From Sphingomonadaceae bacterium (GTDB taxonomy: Bacteria > Pseudomonadota > Alphaproteobacteria > Sphingomonadales > Sphingomonadaceae): a stretch of DNA of 12,784 nt. Positions 5,258 to 11,818 of the stretch are shown piece by piece. A model generated the notes under the pieces. The model saw nothing but the letters and a program-made list of their open reading frames with translations. It did no database searches and was not told the DNA's origin. Both the position numbers and the translations under genes were made by a program. The stretch spans positions 1 through 12,784 of the forward strand of contig JAFAZM010000217.1 of NCBI GenBank assembly GCA_019239785.1, written 5' to 3'. Numbering within the stretch: the first letter of the stretch is position 1; each line of letters starts with the position of its first letter.

Positions 5258-5613
5258 ATATGCGTGGCAGGAAATTCGAGGTCGATCGCGCCAACGGCAA
5301 GGTCGCCGGCGTGTGCGCCGGGATCGCGAACATGACCGGTTGGGACGTCACGATCGTCCGCGTCGGCCTGGTGCTCGCCACCCTGACGATCGCCTTTCCG
5401 TGGAGCGTGATCGCTTATGCGGCGGCCGCCTTTTTCGGACAGCCCGACCGTCGCGGCGCCAGCTACGGTCTGTCCCGCTCGAGCGGCCGCTCGACCGCGC
5501 GCGAGGAAGCGCGCGAGCGGGTCCGCAACCTCGACCTGCGCATGCAGGCGATCGAGACCTACGTCACCAGCTCGAACAGCAAGCTCGCCCGCGAGATCGA
5601 GGAGCTGCGCTGA
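5254..5613 (+). CDS. pspC: Phage shock protein C (PspC domain)
   Basis: 119 residues. GKVAGVCAGIANMTGWDVTI (15-34) followed by VRVGLVLATLTIAFPWSVIAYAAAAFF is the PspC domain: a short helix-turn and one or two membrane segments. A linker with RRGASYGLSRSSGRS leads to a C-terminal amphipathic helix (REEARERVRNLDLRMQAIET, 83-102). PspC is the membrane partner of PspB and sequesters PspA under stress. ATG 5254 overlaps the pspB stop (ATGA 5254-5257) and follows GGAGG (5244-5248) by 5 bases; ATG 5260 in the same frame is possible. The third gene of the coupled pspABC set. Confidence 0.93.
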   Translation: MNMRGRKFEVDRANGKVAGVCAGIANMTGWDVTIVRVGLVLATLTIAFPWSVIAYAAAAFFGQPDRRGASYGLSRSSGRSTAREEARERVRNLDLRMQAIETYVTSSNSKLAREIEELR

Positions 5614-5651
5614 GCTTCAACTGAACGCCCGCGTTCGTCAGGGAGGACGAA

Positions 5652-5885
5652 ATGAGCGAACCTTTGATCATGGTCACGATGGCGAGCTTCGGCCTGGTCG
5701 GCCTCAGCATCGCCACCTTCGCCGCCCTCAGGGGCTGGCAGGGCTGGCTCGACGTGCGGCGGCTGGAGCTTTCCGCTCCCGTCCGCACCGAGCGCCGCAG
5801 CGGTGCCGGCGAGCTGATCGAGATGGCCGACCTCAAGGAGCGCGTCCGCAAGCTCGAATCGATCGCCTCGTGCATCGATCTGTGA
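5652..5885 (+). CDS. 77-residue single-span membrane protein with PspB-like tail
   Basis: The start ATG 5652 has GGGAGGA at 5641-5647, a good ribosome binding site. One membrane helix lies at about 5-26 (LIMVTMASFGLVGLSIATFAAL), then a linker (RTERRSGAG) and an amphipathic helix ELIEMADLKERVRKLESIAS (54-73). That tail resembles the end of E. coli PspB (RMRERIQALESIL). The size (77 residues) is also nearer to classical PspB than the gene at 4931. It lies 38 bases after pspC in the same direction and so is probably the last gene of the psp operon. It could be a second PspB-type subunit; I know no established name. Confidence 0.75.
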   Translation: MSEPLIMVTMASFGLVGLSIATFAALRGWQGWLDVRRLELSAPVRTERRSGAGELIEMADLKERVRKLESIASCIDL

Positions 5886-5909
5886 GCGAGCGCCTCCACT
5901 CCGACACAC

Positions 5910-6000
5910 GTCATCCCGGCGAAGGCCGGGATCTCGTGGAGAACCAGGCTCGGCCGCCGCGATCCACCTGACCTGAGACCCCGACCTTCGCCGGGGTGAC
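5910..6000. repeat. Palindromic intergenic repeat, family B, copy 2, probable two-way terminator
   Basis: Arms GTCATCCCGGCGAAGGCCGG... (5910-5935) and its near-complement (5975-6000) match over 26 bases with 3 mismatches. Same family as 3743-3854. It fills the gap between two converging genes, the psp operon's last stop (5885) and the proA stop (6010). No U-rich tail is present on either side, so any termination would rely on the stem alone. Function is inferred from placement. Confidence 0.85.
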
Positions 6001-6009
6001 GGGAAATGG

Positions 6010-7236
6010 CTAAGGCCTTATCTGCCCCGTCCCCCGCACCTGATATTTGAACGTCGTCAATTGCTCCGGCCCCACCGGCCCGCGTGCATGGAGCCGGCCG
6101 GTGGCGATGCCGATCTCGGCGCCGAAGCCGAACTCGCCGCCGTCGGCGAATTGGGTCGAGGCGTTCCACAGGGTGATCGCGCTGTCGACCTCGGCCAGGA
6201 AGCGCTCGGCCGCCCGGGCATCCTCGGCGATGATCGCGTCGGTATGGCCTGAGCCGTAGCGGGCGATATGGGCGATCGCTTCGTCCAGCCCGCCGACCAC
6301 GCGAACCGCCAGGATCGGCGCCAGATATTCCGCGGTCCAGTCCGCTTCCTCGGCAATCCCGATCTCCGCGACCAAAGCGCGGCTCTCCGCGTCGCCCCGC
6401 AGCTCGCAACCCGCCTCGATCAGCGCCGCGGCGATGGGCGGCAGCAAAGCCGGCGCGGCGTCGCGGTCGACCAGCAAGGTCTCGGTCGCGCCGCAGACCG
6501 AGACCCGGCGCAGCTTCGCATTGACGACGATCTCTCGCGCCATCGCCGGATCGGCAGAGGCGTGGACGTAGGCGTGGCAGATGCCTTCGAGATGGCCGAG
6601 CACCGGCACCCGCGCCTCGGCCTCGACCCGCTCGACCAAAGAGCGGCCGCCCCGCGGGATGATCAGGTCGATGCTGCCGCCGAGCCCGGCGAGCAGGGCG
6701 CCGACCGCCGCGCGATCCGCGGTCGGCACGATCTGCACGCAGTCCGCCGCCAGGCCCGCTTCCTCCAGCCCCGCGGCGATCGCCTCGCCGATCGCAAGGC
6801 AGGAGGCGAGGGCGTCGGCACCGCTGCGCAGGATCAGTGCGTTGCCCGCGCGCAGGCAGATCGCGGCCGCATCGGCGGCGACGTTGGGCCGGCTTTCGAA
6901 GATCATCCCGATCACGCCGATCGGCGTCCGCACCCGCGCGAAGTCGAGCCCGTTCGGCCGCTGCCAGCGCGCGATTTCAGCCCCCAGCGGATCGGGCAGG
7001 CCGGCGATCGCCTCGACCGCCGCCGCGATTGCTTCGAGCCTCGTCTCGTCGAGGCGAAGGCGGTCGACCAGCCTCGTGGCCTTCGCGACATCGTCCGCAT
7101 TGGCTGCGAGGATCGCGCCGGCGCGGGCGCGCAGCCGGCCGGCGATCGCGCGGATCGCGGCGCTGCGCTGCTCGGCACCCGCGCCGCGCAGCACCCGCGC
7201 GGCGGCGCGCGCTCTGGGGCCCATCTCCTCGATCAT
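6010..7236 (-). CDS. proA: Gamma-glutamyl phosphate reductase (glutamate-5-semialdehyde dehydrogenase)
   Basis: 408 residues, against 417 for E. coli ProA. It reduces gamma-glutamyl phosphate to glutamate-5-semialdehyde with NADPH, the second step of proline synthesis, in the cytoplasm. Diagnostic stretches are RTPIGVIGMIFESRPNV (103-119, cofactor domain), IIPRGGRSLV (192-201), LGHLEGICHAYVH (213-225), the catalytic cysteine in VVNAKLRRVSVCGATETLL (Cys248), and the C-terminal signature FGFGAEIGIATGRLHARGPV (369-388). ATG 7236 overlaps the proB stop by 4 bases (7233-7236), so translation is coupled; ATG 7224 is an alternative start. It is the last gene of the leftward operon and converges on the psp operon. 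Confidence 0.97.
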   Translation of the reverse strand: MIEEMGPRARAAARVLRGAGAEQRSAAIRAIAGRLRARAGAILAANADDVAKATRLVDRLRLDETRLEAIAAAVEAIAGLPDPLGAEIARWQRPNGLDFARVRTPIGVIGMIFESRPNVAADAAAICLRAGNALILRSGADALASCLAIGEAIAAGLEEAGLAADCVQIVPTADRAAVGALLAGLGGSIDLIIPRGGRSLVERVEAEARVPVLGHLEGICHAYVHASADPAMAREIVVNAKLRRVSVCGATETLLVDRDAAPALLPPIAAALIEAGCELRGDAESRALVAEIGIAEEADWTAEYLAPILAVRVVGGLDEAIAHIARYGSGHTDAIIAEDARAAERFLAEVDSAITLWNASTQFADGGEFGFGAEIGIATGRLHARGPVGPEQLTTFKYQVRGTGQIRP

Positions 7237-8354
7237 CGCGCCAGCATCACCAGATCGTCGCGGTGGATCAAGGCGTCCGGCCCGCCATAGCCGAGCAATT
7301 GCTCGATCCGGCTACTCGGATGGCCGGCGAGCGCACGCGCCTCGTCCGAATTGTAGGCGCTGATCCCGCGCGCAAGCTCGCACCCGTCGGGGTCGAGGAT
7401 CGAGAGGCAGACGCCGCGCTCGAAGGCGCCGGTCACCGCGACGATGCCGGCCGGAAGCAGGCTCTTGCCGCCGGCCAGCGCCCTGGCCGCGCCGGCATCG
7501 ACGGCAAGGCTGCCGGCAGGCTTCAGCGTGCCGGCGATCCATTGCTTGTAGGCGCCCGCCGCCGAGCCTTTCGCGGCGACCGCGGTCGCCCGCGCGCCCT
7601 TCGCCAGCGCATCGATCGGATTTTCCTCGCGCCCGGAGGTGATCAGCGTCGCGCAGCCGGCGCCGCTGGCGATCCGCGCCGCGACCAGCTTCGAGCGCAT
7701 CCCGCCCGAGCCGATTCCGCTCGCCGGCCCCGCCGCCATCGCCTCGACGCCCGCGTCCACCTCGCCGACTTCCGGGATATGCGCCGCCGCCGGATCGCGC
7801 GCCGGATCGGCGCTGTAGAGGCCGTCCACGTCGGAGAGGAGCAGCAGCAGGTCCGCCTTGATCATCTGGGCGACGCGGGCCGACAGCCGGTCGTTGTCGC
7901 CGTAGCGCAGCTCGTCGGTGGCGACGCTGTCATTCTCGTTGATCACCGGCAGCGCGCCCTGCGCGAGCAGCACCGCGATCGTCGCGCGCGCGTTCAGCCA
8001 GCGGCGGCGGCGCTCGGTATCGTCGAAGGTGAGCAGCAATTGCGCGGTCGGCACGCCATGCGGTGCGAAGGCGGCCTCCCAGGCCTGCATCAGCAGCGTC
8101 TGGCCGGCGGCGGCGGCAGCCTGCTTGTGGTCGAGCCGCGCCGAAGGCTTGAGGCCGAGATGCCGCCGGCCGAGCGCGACCGCGCCCGAGGAGACGACCA
8201 GCACCTCCTTGCCCGCCGTCCGCAGTGCCGCGATGTCGTCGGCGAGGCTCCTCAGCCACGCGGCGCGGACGCCGCCTTCGGCTTGGATCAGCAAAGAGGA
8301 GCCGACCTTGACGACGACGCGCCGCGCGCCCACGAGCAAGGCCGAAGCGTTCAT
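7233..8354 (-). CDS. proB: Glutamate 5-kinase with C-terminal PUA domain
   Basis: 373 residues, the length of full two-domain ProB. It phosphorylates glutamate, the first and normally proline-inhibited step of proline synthesis. The amino-acid-kinase domain shows VVVKVGSSLL (13-22), VVSSGAVALGRR (53-64), LPVINENDSVATDEL (135-149), YGDNDRLSA (151-159), LLLSDVDGLYS (171-181) and GIGSGGMRSK (213-222), in the family order. The remainder, from about 275, has the PUA-domain character (LPAGIVAVTGAFERGV, ARGISAYNSDEARAL). Start ATG 8354 overlaps the stop of the phosphatase-family gene by 4 bases. Having proB and proA adjacent and overlapping is usual; having a secreted-protein gene coupled ahead of them is not. 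Confidence 0.97.
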   Translation of the reverse strand: MNASALLVGARRVVVKVGSSLLIQAEGGVRAAWLRSLADDIAALRTAGKEVLVVSSGAVALGRRHLGLKPSARLDHKQAAAAAGQTLLMQAWEAAFAPHGVPTAQLLLTFDDTERRRRWLNARATIAVLLAQGALPVINENDSVATDELRYGDNDRLSARVAQMIKADLLLLLSDVDGLYSADPARDPAAAHIPEVGEVDAGVEAMAAGPASGIGSGGMRSKLVAARIASGAGCATLITSGREENPIDALAKGARATAVAAKGSAAGAYKQWIAGTLKPAGSLAVDAGAARALAGGKSLLPAGIVAVTGAFERGVCLSILDPDGCELARGISAYNSDEARALAGHPSSRIEQLLGYGGPDALIHRDDLVMLAR

Positions 8355-8836
8355 CGGCCTTCGATCCGCATTCGTGTGGTCGCGCCGCCCGGCGCGACCC
8401 GCCAGATGTCGCCGAAATCCTCATGGCCGAGCTGGGCCGGCGGCGTCCCGCCGAGCGCCGCGATGACCTCCGGCACCGTGTTGCTGTGGCCGACGACGAG
8501 CACCGGTCCATGCCCGGCGCGGATCCGTGCGACCAGACCCGGCGTGTCGCGCGGATCGTAGACGATCGGGGTCAGCCCGAGCCGCGCGGCGAGCGGGGCC
8601 ACCGTCTCGCGGGTGCGCTTGTAATCGGTGACGTAGATCGCGACCGGCCGCTCGTCCCGAAACCAGGCGGCGAGCGCCTCGGCGGCGCGTTGCCCCTCGG
8701 GCAGCAGGTCCGGGTCGGCCTGACCCGCCGGGGTGTTCAGGTGGCGCATCACGTAGACGGCGTCCTGCGCTGCCGCCGGCGCCGCGGCGGCGAAAGCGAT
8801 GAGGGCGGCGAGCAGCAGCGATCTCAGGAAGGACAT
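8351..8836 (-). CDS. Exported histidine-phosphatase (phosphoglycerate-mutase-like) family protein
   Basis: 161 residues with a clear signal peptide (MSFLRSLLLAALIAFAAAAP, cleavage likely after AAAQ or AAA near 23-24). The mature protein begins DAVYVMRHLNTPAGQ, with the catalytic-type Arg31-His32. Next come TDYKRTRETVAPLA (second Arg about residue 76) and VLVVGHSNTVPEVI with the second His at 117. These are the core of the histidine phosphatase superfamily, on a short version lacking large insertions. The usual RHG is RHL here. The substrate in the periplasm is unknown. Start ATG 8836 is chosen because it gives the signal peptide at the right distance and overlaps the preceding stop by 13 bases. 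The stop overlaps proB by 4 bases. Confidence 0.88.
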   Translation of the reverse strand: MSFLRSLLLAALIAFAAAAPAAAQDAVYVMRHLNTPAGQADPDLLPEGQRAAEALAAWFRDERPVAIYVTDYKRTRETVAPLAARLGLTPIVYDPRDTPGLVARIRAGHGPVLVVGHSNTVPEVIAALGGTPPAQLGHEDFGDIWRVAPGGATTRMRIEGR

Positions 8837-9243
8837 GATGAATCGGGCCTCAGTTCGGAAGGGCGTCCGGTGAAGAACCAGCGCGAGCGGTCGCGCATCG
8901 TCTCGCCGACATGATAGCAGATCTGCGCCAAAGTCCCCGTCCGGTCGATGAAGAGCGTCCAATCGCGGCCGTTGCAATTGCGCAGCTCGCATCCCCAGGA
9001 GATGACCCGGTCGCCGCGCACCGCGACCGGGGTCTGCTGGCCGCGGCGATCGAGGAGCCAGGCCCGGACCGACCGGCGCGGCACCGCCGCCTCCACCGCT
9101 GCGCGGACACGGGGATGCTGGAGGAAGCTCACGCCGTTCACCGGCTCGGTTGGATATTTGCCCGCATAGACGGCGAGATCGGCCGGCGGGGACGGCTCGG
9201 CGGACGAGAGGGCTGTCATGGCAAGCAACCAGATCGCGAACAT
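8824..9243 (-). CDS. Secreted protein with CxxxxC loop, possible Ivy-like lysozyme inhibitor
   Basis: 139 residues. A short signal peptide (MFAIWLLAMTALSSAEPS) suggests export to the periplasm. The mature part has a helix (VRAAVEAAVPRRSVRAWLLD), then VRGDRVISWGCELRNCNGRD (76-95) with Cys85 and Cys90, and TLFIDRTGTLAQICYHVGE with Cys109. Size, signal peptide and a short disulphide-type C-x4-C loop between beta strands recall Ivy, the periplasmic lysozyme inhibitor whose loop is CKPHDC. The rest of the sequence is not close enough to be sure. Start ATG 9243 has AAGGAA about 7 bases upstream; longer upstream starts would read through the repeat. First gene of the operon leading into proBA. Confidence 0.7.
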   Translation of the reverse strand: MFAIWLLAMTALSSAEPSPPADLAVYAGKYPTEPVNGVSFLQHPRVRAAVEAAVPRRSVRAWLLDRRGQQTPVAVRGDRVISWGCELRNCNGRDWTLFIDRTGTLAQICYHVGETMRDRSRWFFTGRPSELRPDSSCPS

Positions 9244-9256
9244 CGTTCTTTCCTTT

Positions 9257-9388
9257 ATCCTCCCTGCCACCGCAGGCGATGGGGAGGGGGACCGCCCGAT
9301 GGGCGGTGGAGGGGCTGACACCGCCGATTGCCCCTCCACCATGCTTCGCATGGTCCCCTTCCCATGAGCTGCGCTCACAAGGAGGAAT
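9257..9388. repeat. Palindromic intergenic repeat, family A, copy 3 (diverged)
   Basis: It has the same plan as the copies at 143 and 1925, but with imperfect outer arms. The left arm reads ATCCTCCCTG, a small stem, GGGGAGGGGGACC, then GGTGGAGGGGCT. The right arm reads CCCCTCCACC, a CATGCTTCGCATG hairpin, GGTCCCCTTCCC, then AAGGAGGAAT. The inner stem GGTGGAGGGG/CCCCTCCACC (9306-9315 with 9331-9340 approximately) is exact. It occupies half of the 277-base gap between two divergent operons. Both outward ends again present GGAGG in the direction of the flanking genes. The rest of the gap (9389-9520) has no repeat. Confidence 0.8.
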
Positions 9389-9396
9389 TCTTCGCC

Positions 9397-9426
9397 TGCA
9401 CTTTCACCACAGCGCGCCCCAGTGCA
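9397..9426. promoter_or_regulatory. Inverted hexamers upstream of the branched-chain dehydrogenase operon
   Basis: TGCACT at 9397-9402 and AGTGCA at 9421-9426 are perfect inverted hexamers 18 bases apart, 95 bases before the E1 alpha ATG. Bkd operons are often controlled by Lrp-family regulators (BkdR), whose dimers bind spaced inverted half-sites. The link here is only positional; a 6-base pair of arms can occur by chance. Confidence 0.25.
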
Positions 9427-9520
9427 AGCGCTCCGGATGCGCAGAAATTGACTAGTCGCCGCGTTCGGACCAAGGGGAGCCGCGACGGCCATCCGGCCGG
9501 CCAAGAGGACGAAGTCGAGG

Positions 9521-10801
9521 ATGACGAAAGACACGGAGCGCCGCAATCGTCCGGCGCTCAGCCTCCACGTTCCGGAGCCGCACGCCAGGCCGGGCGACCC
9601 CGTCGACTTCAGCCATCTCGCGATTCCCGCGGCCGGCGCCGCGCGCCGCCCCGACGTCTCCGCGCCGGCGGCCGAGACGCACGAGCTGGTCTATTCTTTG
9701 GTCCGCGTGCTCGACGAGAAGGCGAGGGCCGTCGGCCCCTGGGATCCGCGGCTCGATCCCGAAACGCTGCGGCGGATGCTTCGGGACATGATGCTGGTGC
9801 GCGTCTACGACGACCGCATGTACCGTGCCCAGAGGCAGGGCAAGACCAGCTTCTACATGAAATCGACCGGCGAGGAGGCGGTCGCGGTCGGCGCTGCCCA
9901 TGCGCTCGGCCGCGAGGACATGTGCTTCCCGACCTATCGGCAGCAGGGCATCCTGGTCGCGCGCGACTATCCGCTGACCGAGATGATGTGCCAGGTCTAT
10001 TCGAACCGGCGGGACCCGCTGAAAGGGCGGCAGCTGCCGATCATGTATTCGAGCCGCGATTACGGCTTCTTCTCGATCTCCGGCAATCTCGCCACCCAGG
10101 TGCCGCAGGCGGTTGGCTGGGCGATGGCCTCGGCGATCAAGGGCGACAGCCGGATCGCCGCCGCCTGGATCGGCGACGGCTCGACCGCCGAGGGCGATTT
10201 CCACGCTGCCGCCACCTTCGCCGGCGTCTATCGCGCGCCGGTGATCATCAACATCGTCAACAACCAATGGGCGATCTCGAGCTTCTCCGGGATCGCCGGC
10301 GGCGAGCTCACCACCTTCGCGGCGCGCGCGGTCGGCTACGGCATTGCCGGCCTCAGGGTGGACGGCAACGATGCGCTCGCCGTCTATGCCGCGACCGCTT
10401 GGGCCGCGGACCGGGCCCGCTCCAATCTCGGCCCGACCCTGATCGAGATGTTCACCTATCGGGTCGAGGGCCATTCGACGAGCGACGATCCCAGCGGCTA
10501 TAGGCCCAAGTCCGAGGGCGAATATTGGCCGCTCGGCGATCCGATCGAGCGGCTGCGGGACCATCTGATCGGCCTCGGCGAATGGGACGAGGCGCGGCAC
10601 GCGTCGCTGCAGGAGCAGCTTTCCGAGGAGGTCCGCGCCGCCCAGCGCGAGGCCGAGAAGTCCGGCACTTTGGTCACCTCGTCGATCGACTTCCCGCAGA
10701 GCGTCACCACCATGTTCGAGGACATTTTCGAGGAGATGCCCTGGCACCTGAAGGAGCAGCAGGCGCAGATGGTCGCCGAGCTCGAGGCGAAGCGCAAATG
10801 A
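9521..10801 (+). CDS. bkdA1: Branched-chain 2-oxoacid dehydrogenase E1 component, alpha subunit
   Basis: 426 residues. With the beta subunit it decarboxylates the keto acids of valine, leucine and isoleucine, using thiamine diphosphate, and passes the acyl group to lipoyl-E2. The N-terminus NRPALSLHVPEPHARPGDPV is typical of bacterial BCKDH E1 alpha rather than pyruvate dehydrogenase. FYMKSTGEEAVAVGAAHAL (111-129) and FPTYRQQGILVARDY (136-150) precede the ThDP motif IGDGSTAEGDFHAAATFAGV (217-236) ending NNQWAIS. The phosphorylation-loop region EGHSTSDDPSGYR is at 316-328. ATG 9521 has AGAGGA 11 bases upstream. It overlaps the E1 beta gene by 4 bases (10798-10801). First gene of its operon. 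Confidence 0.95.
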   Translation: MTKDTERRNRPALSLHVPEPHARPGDPVDFSHLAIPAAGAARRPDVSAPAAETHELVYSLVRVLDEKARAVGPWDPRLDPETLRRMLRDMMLVRVYDDRMYRAQRQGKTSFYMKSTGEEAVAVGAAHALGREDMCFPTYRQQGILVARDYPLTEMMCQVYSNRRDPLKGRQLPIMYSSRDYGFFSISGNLATQVPQAVGWAMASAIKGDSRIAAAWIGDGSTAEGDFHAAATFAGVYRAPVIINIVNNQWAISSFSGIAGGELTTFAARAVGYGIAGLRVDGNDALAVYAATAWAADRARSNLGPTLIEMFTYRVEGHSTSDDPSGYRPKSEGEYWPLGDPIERLRDHLIGLGEWDEARHASLQEQLSEEVRAAQREAEKSGTLVTSSIDFPQSVTTMFEDIFEEMPWHLKEQQAQMVAELEAKRK

Positions 10802-11811
10802 CCGTCATGAACATGATCCAGGCGATCAACAGCGCCCATGACGTGATGATGGAACGCGATTCCGGCGTCGTCGCCTTCGGCGAGGATGTCGGCTATTTCG
10901 GCGGCGTCTTCCGGGCCACCGAGGGGCTGCAGAAGAAATACGGCAAGGACCGCGTGTTCGACGCGCCGATCTCCGAGAACGGCATCGTCGCCACCGCGAT
11001 CGGCATGGCCGCCTACGGCCTTCGTCCCGTCGCCGAGATCCAGTTCGCCGATTATATCTATCCGGCCTTCGACCAGATCGTCTCCGAGGCGGCGCGGATG
11101 CGCTATCGCACCGCCGGCGAATGGGCGCTGCCGCTGACCATCCGCTCGCCTTATGGCGGCGGCATCTTCGGCGGCCAGACCCACAGCCAGTCGCCCGAGG
11201 CTTTGTTCGCCCATATCGCGGGCATCAAGACGGTGATCCCGTCCAATCCCTATGACGCCAAGGGCCTGCTGATCTCGGCGATCGAGACCAACGATCCGGT
11301 CGTCTTCTTCGAGCCCAAGCGCATCTACAACGGCCCGTTCGACGGCTTCTTCGACCGGCCGGTGACGCCTTGGGCGAAGCATCCCAAGGCCGAGGTGCCG
11401 GACGGCCATTATACCATCCCGCTCGGCAAGGCGGCGGTGGTGCGCGAGGGCGAGGACGTCACCGTGATCGCCTATGGCACGATGGTCTGGGTCTCGCTCG
11501 CCGCGATCGAGGCGGCCGGGGTCGATGCCGAGGTGATCGACCTGCGCACGATCCTGCCGATCGACATCGAGACGATCGAGGCGTCGGTGAAGAAGACCGG
11601 CCGCTGCGTCATCGTCCACGAGGCGACCCGCACCGCCGGTTTCGGCGCCGAGCTCTCGGCGCTGATCCAGGAGCGCTGCTTCTACCATCTCGAGGCGCCG
11701 GTGCAGCGGGCGACCGGCTTCGACACGCCCTATCCGCATTCGCTGGAATGGGCCTATTTTCCGGGGCCGGTGCGGCTCGGCACCGCGATCAGCAAGGCAA
11801 TGGAGGGCTAG
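10798..11811 (+). CDS. bkdA2: Branched-chain 2-oxoacid dehydrogenase E1 component, beta subunit
   Basis: 337 residues, normal for the family. In order: VVAFGEDVGYFGGVFRATEG (24-43), VFDAPISENGIVATAIGMA (53-71), EIQFADYIYPAFDQIVSEAA (80-99), GGGIFGGQTHSQSPEALFAH (120-139) and PSNPYDAKGLL (148-158). The C-terminal transketolase domain has VIAYGTMVWVSLAA, VIDLRTILPID and VIVHEATRTAGFGAEL. GEDVGYFGGVFRAT and GGQTHSQSPE are characteristic of the branched-chain enzyme. ATG 10798 overlaps the E1 alpha stop, so equimolar synthesis for the alpha2beta2 enzyme is likely. The E2 gene begins 7 bases after the stop. Confidence 0.95.
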   Translation: MTVMNMIQAINSAHDVMMERDSGVVAFGEDVGYFGGVFRATEGLQKKYGKDRVFDAPISENGIVATAIGMAAYGLRPVAEIQFADYIYPAFDQIVSEAARMRYRTAGEWALPLTIRSPYGGGIFGGQTHSQSPEALFAHIAGIKTVIPSNPYDAKGLLISAIETNDPVVFFEPKRIYNGPFDGFFDRPVTPWAKHPKAEVPDGHYTIPLGKAAVVREGEDVTVIAYGTMVWVSLAAIEAAGVDAEVIDLRTILPIDIETIEASVKKTGRCVIVHEATRTAGFGAELSALIQERCFYHLEAPVQRATGFDTPYPHSLEWAYFPGPVRLGTAISKAMEG

Positions 11812-11818
11812 GGGCTCG

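Noticed and set aside
6837..8561. Very long open frame on the + strand opposite proA, proB and the phosphatase gene
   Set aside because: It is an Arg/Ala/Gly-rich antisense frame of the kind produced by GC-rich codons, without domain features, opposite genes with unmistakable motifs.
8837..8992. Longer N-terminus for the histidine-phosphatase-family protein
   Set aside because: It would overlap the upstream gene by more than 150 bases and hide the signal peptide that starts at ATG 8836.
9448..9480. TTGACT as a -35 box for the bkd operon
   Set aside because: No acceptable -10 element lies 16-18 bases downstream.
9244..9546. Longer N-terminus for the CxxxxC secreted protein
   Set aside because: The extension reads through the palindromic repeat and across the divergent gene's start; ATG 9243 gives a signal peptide and a ribosome binding site.
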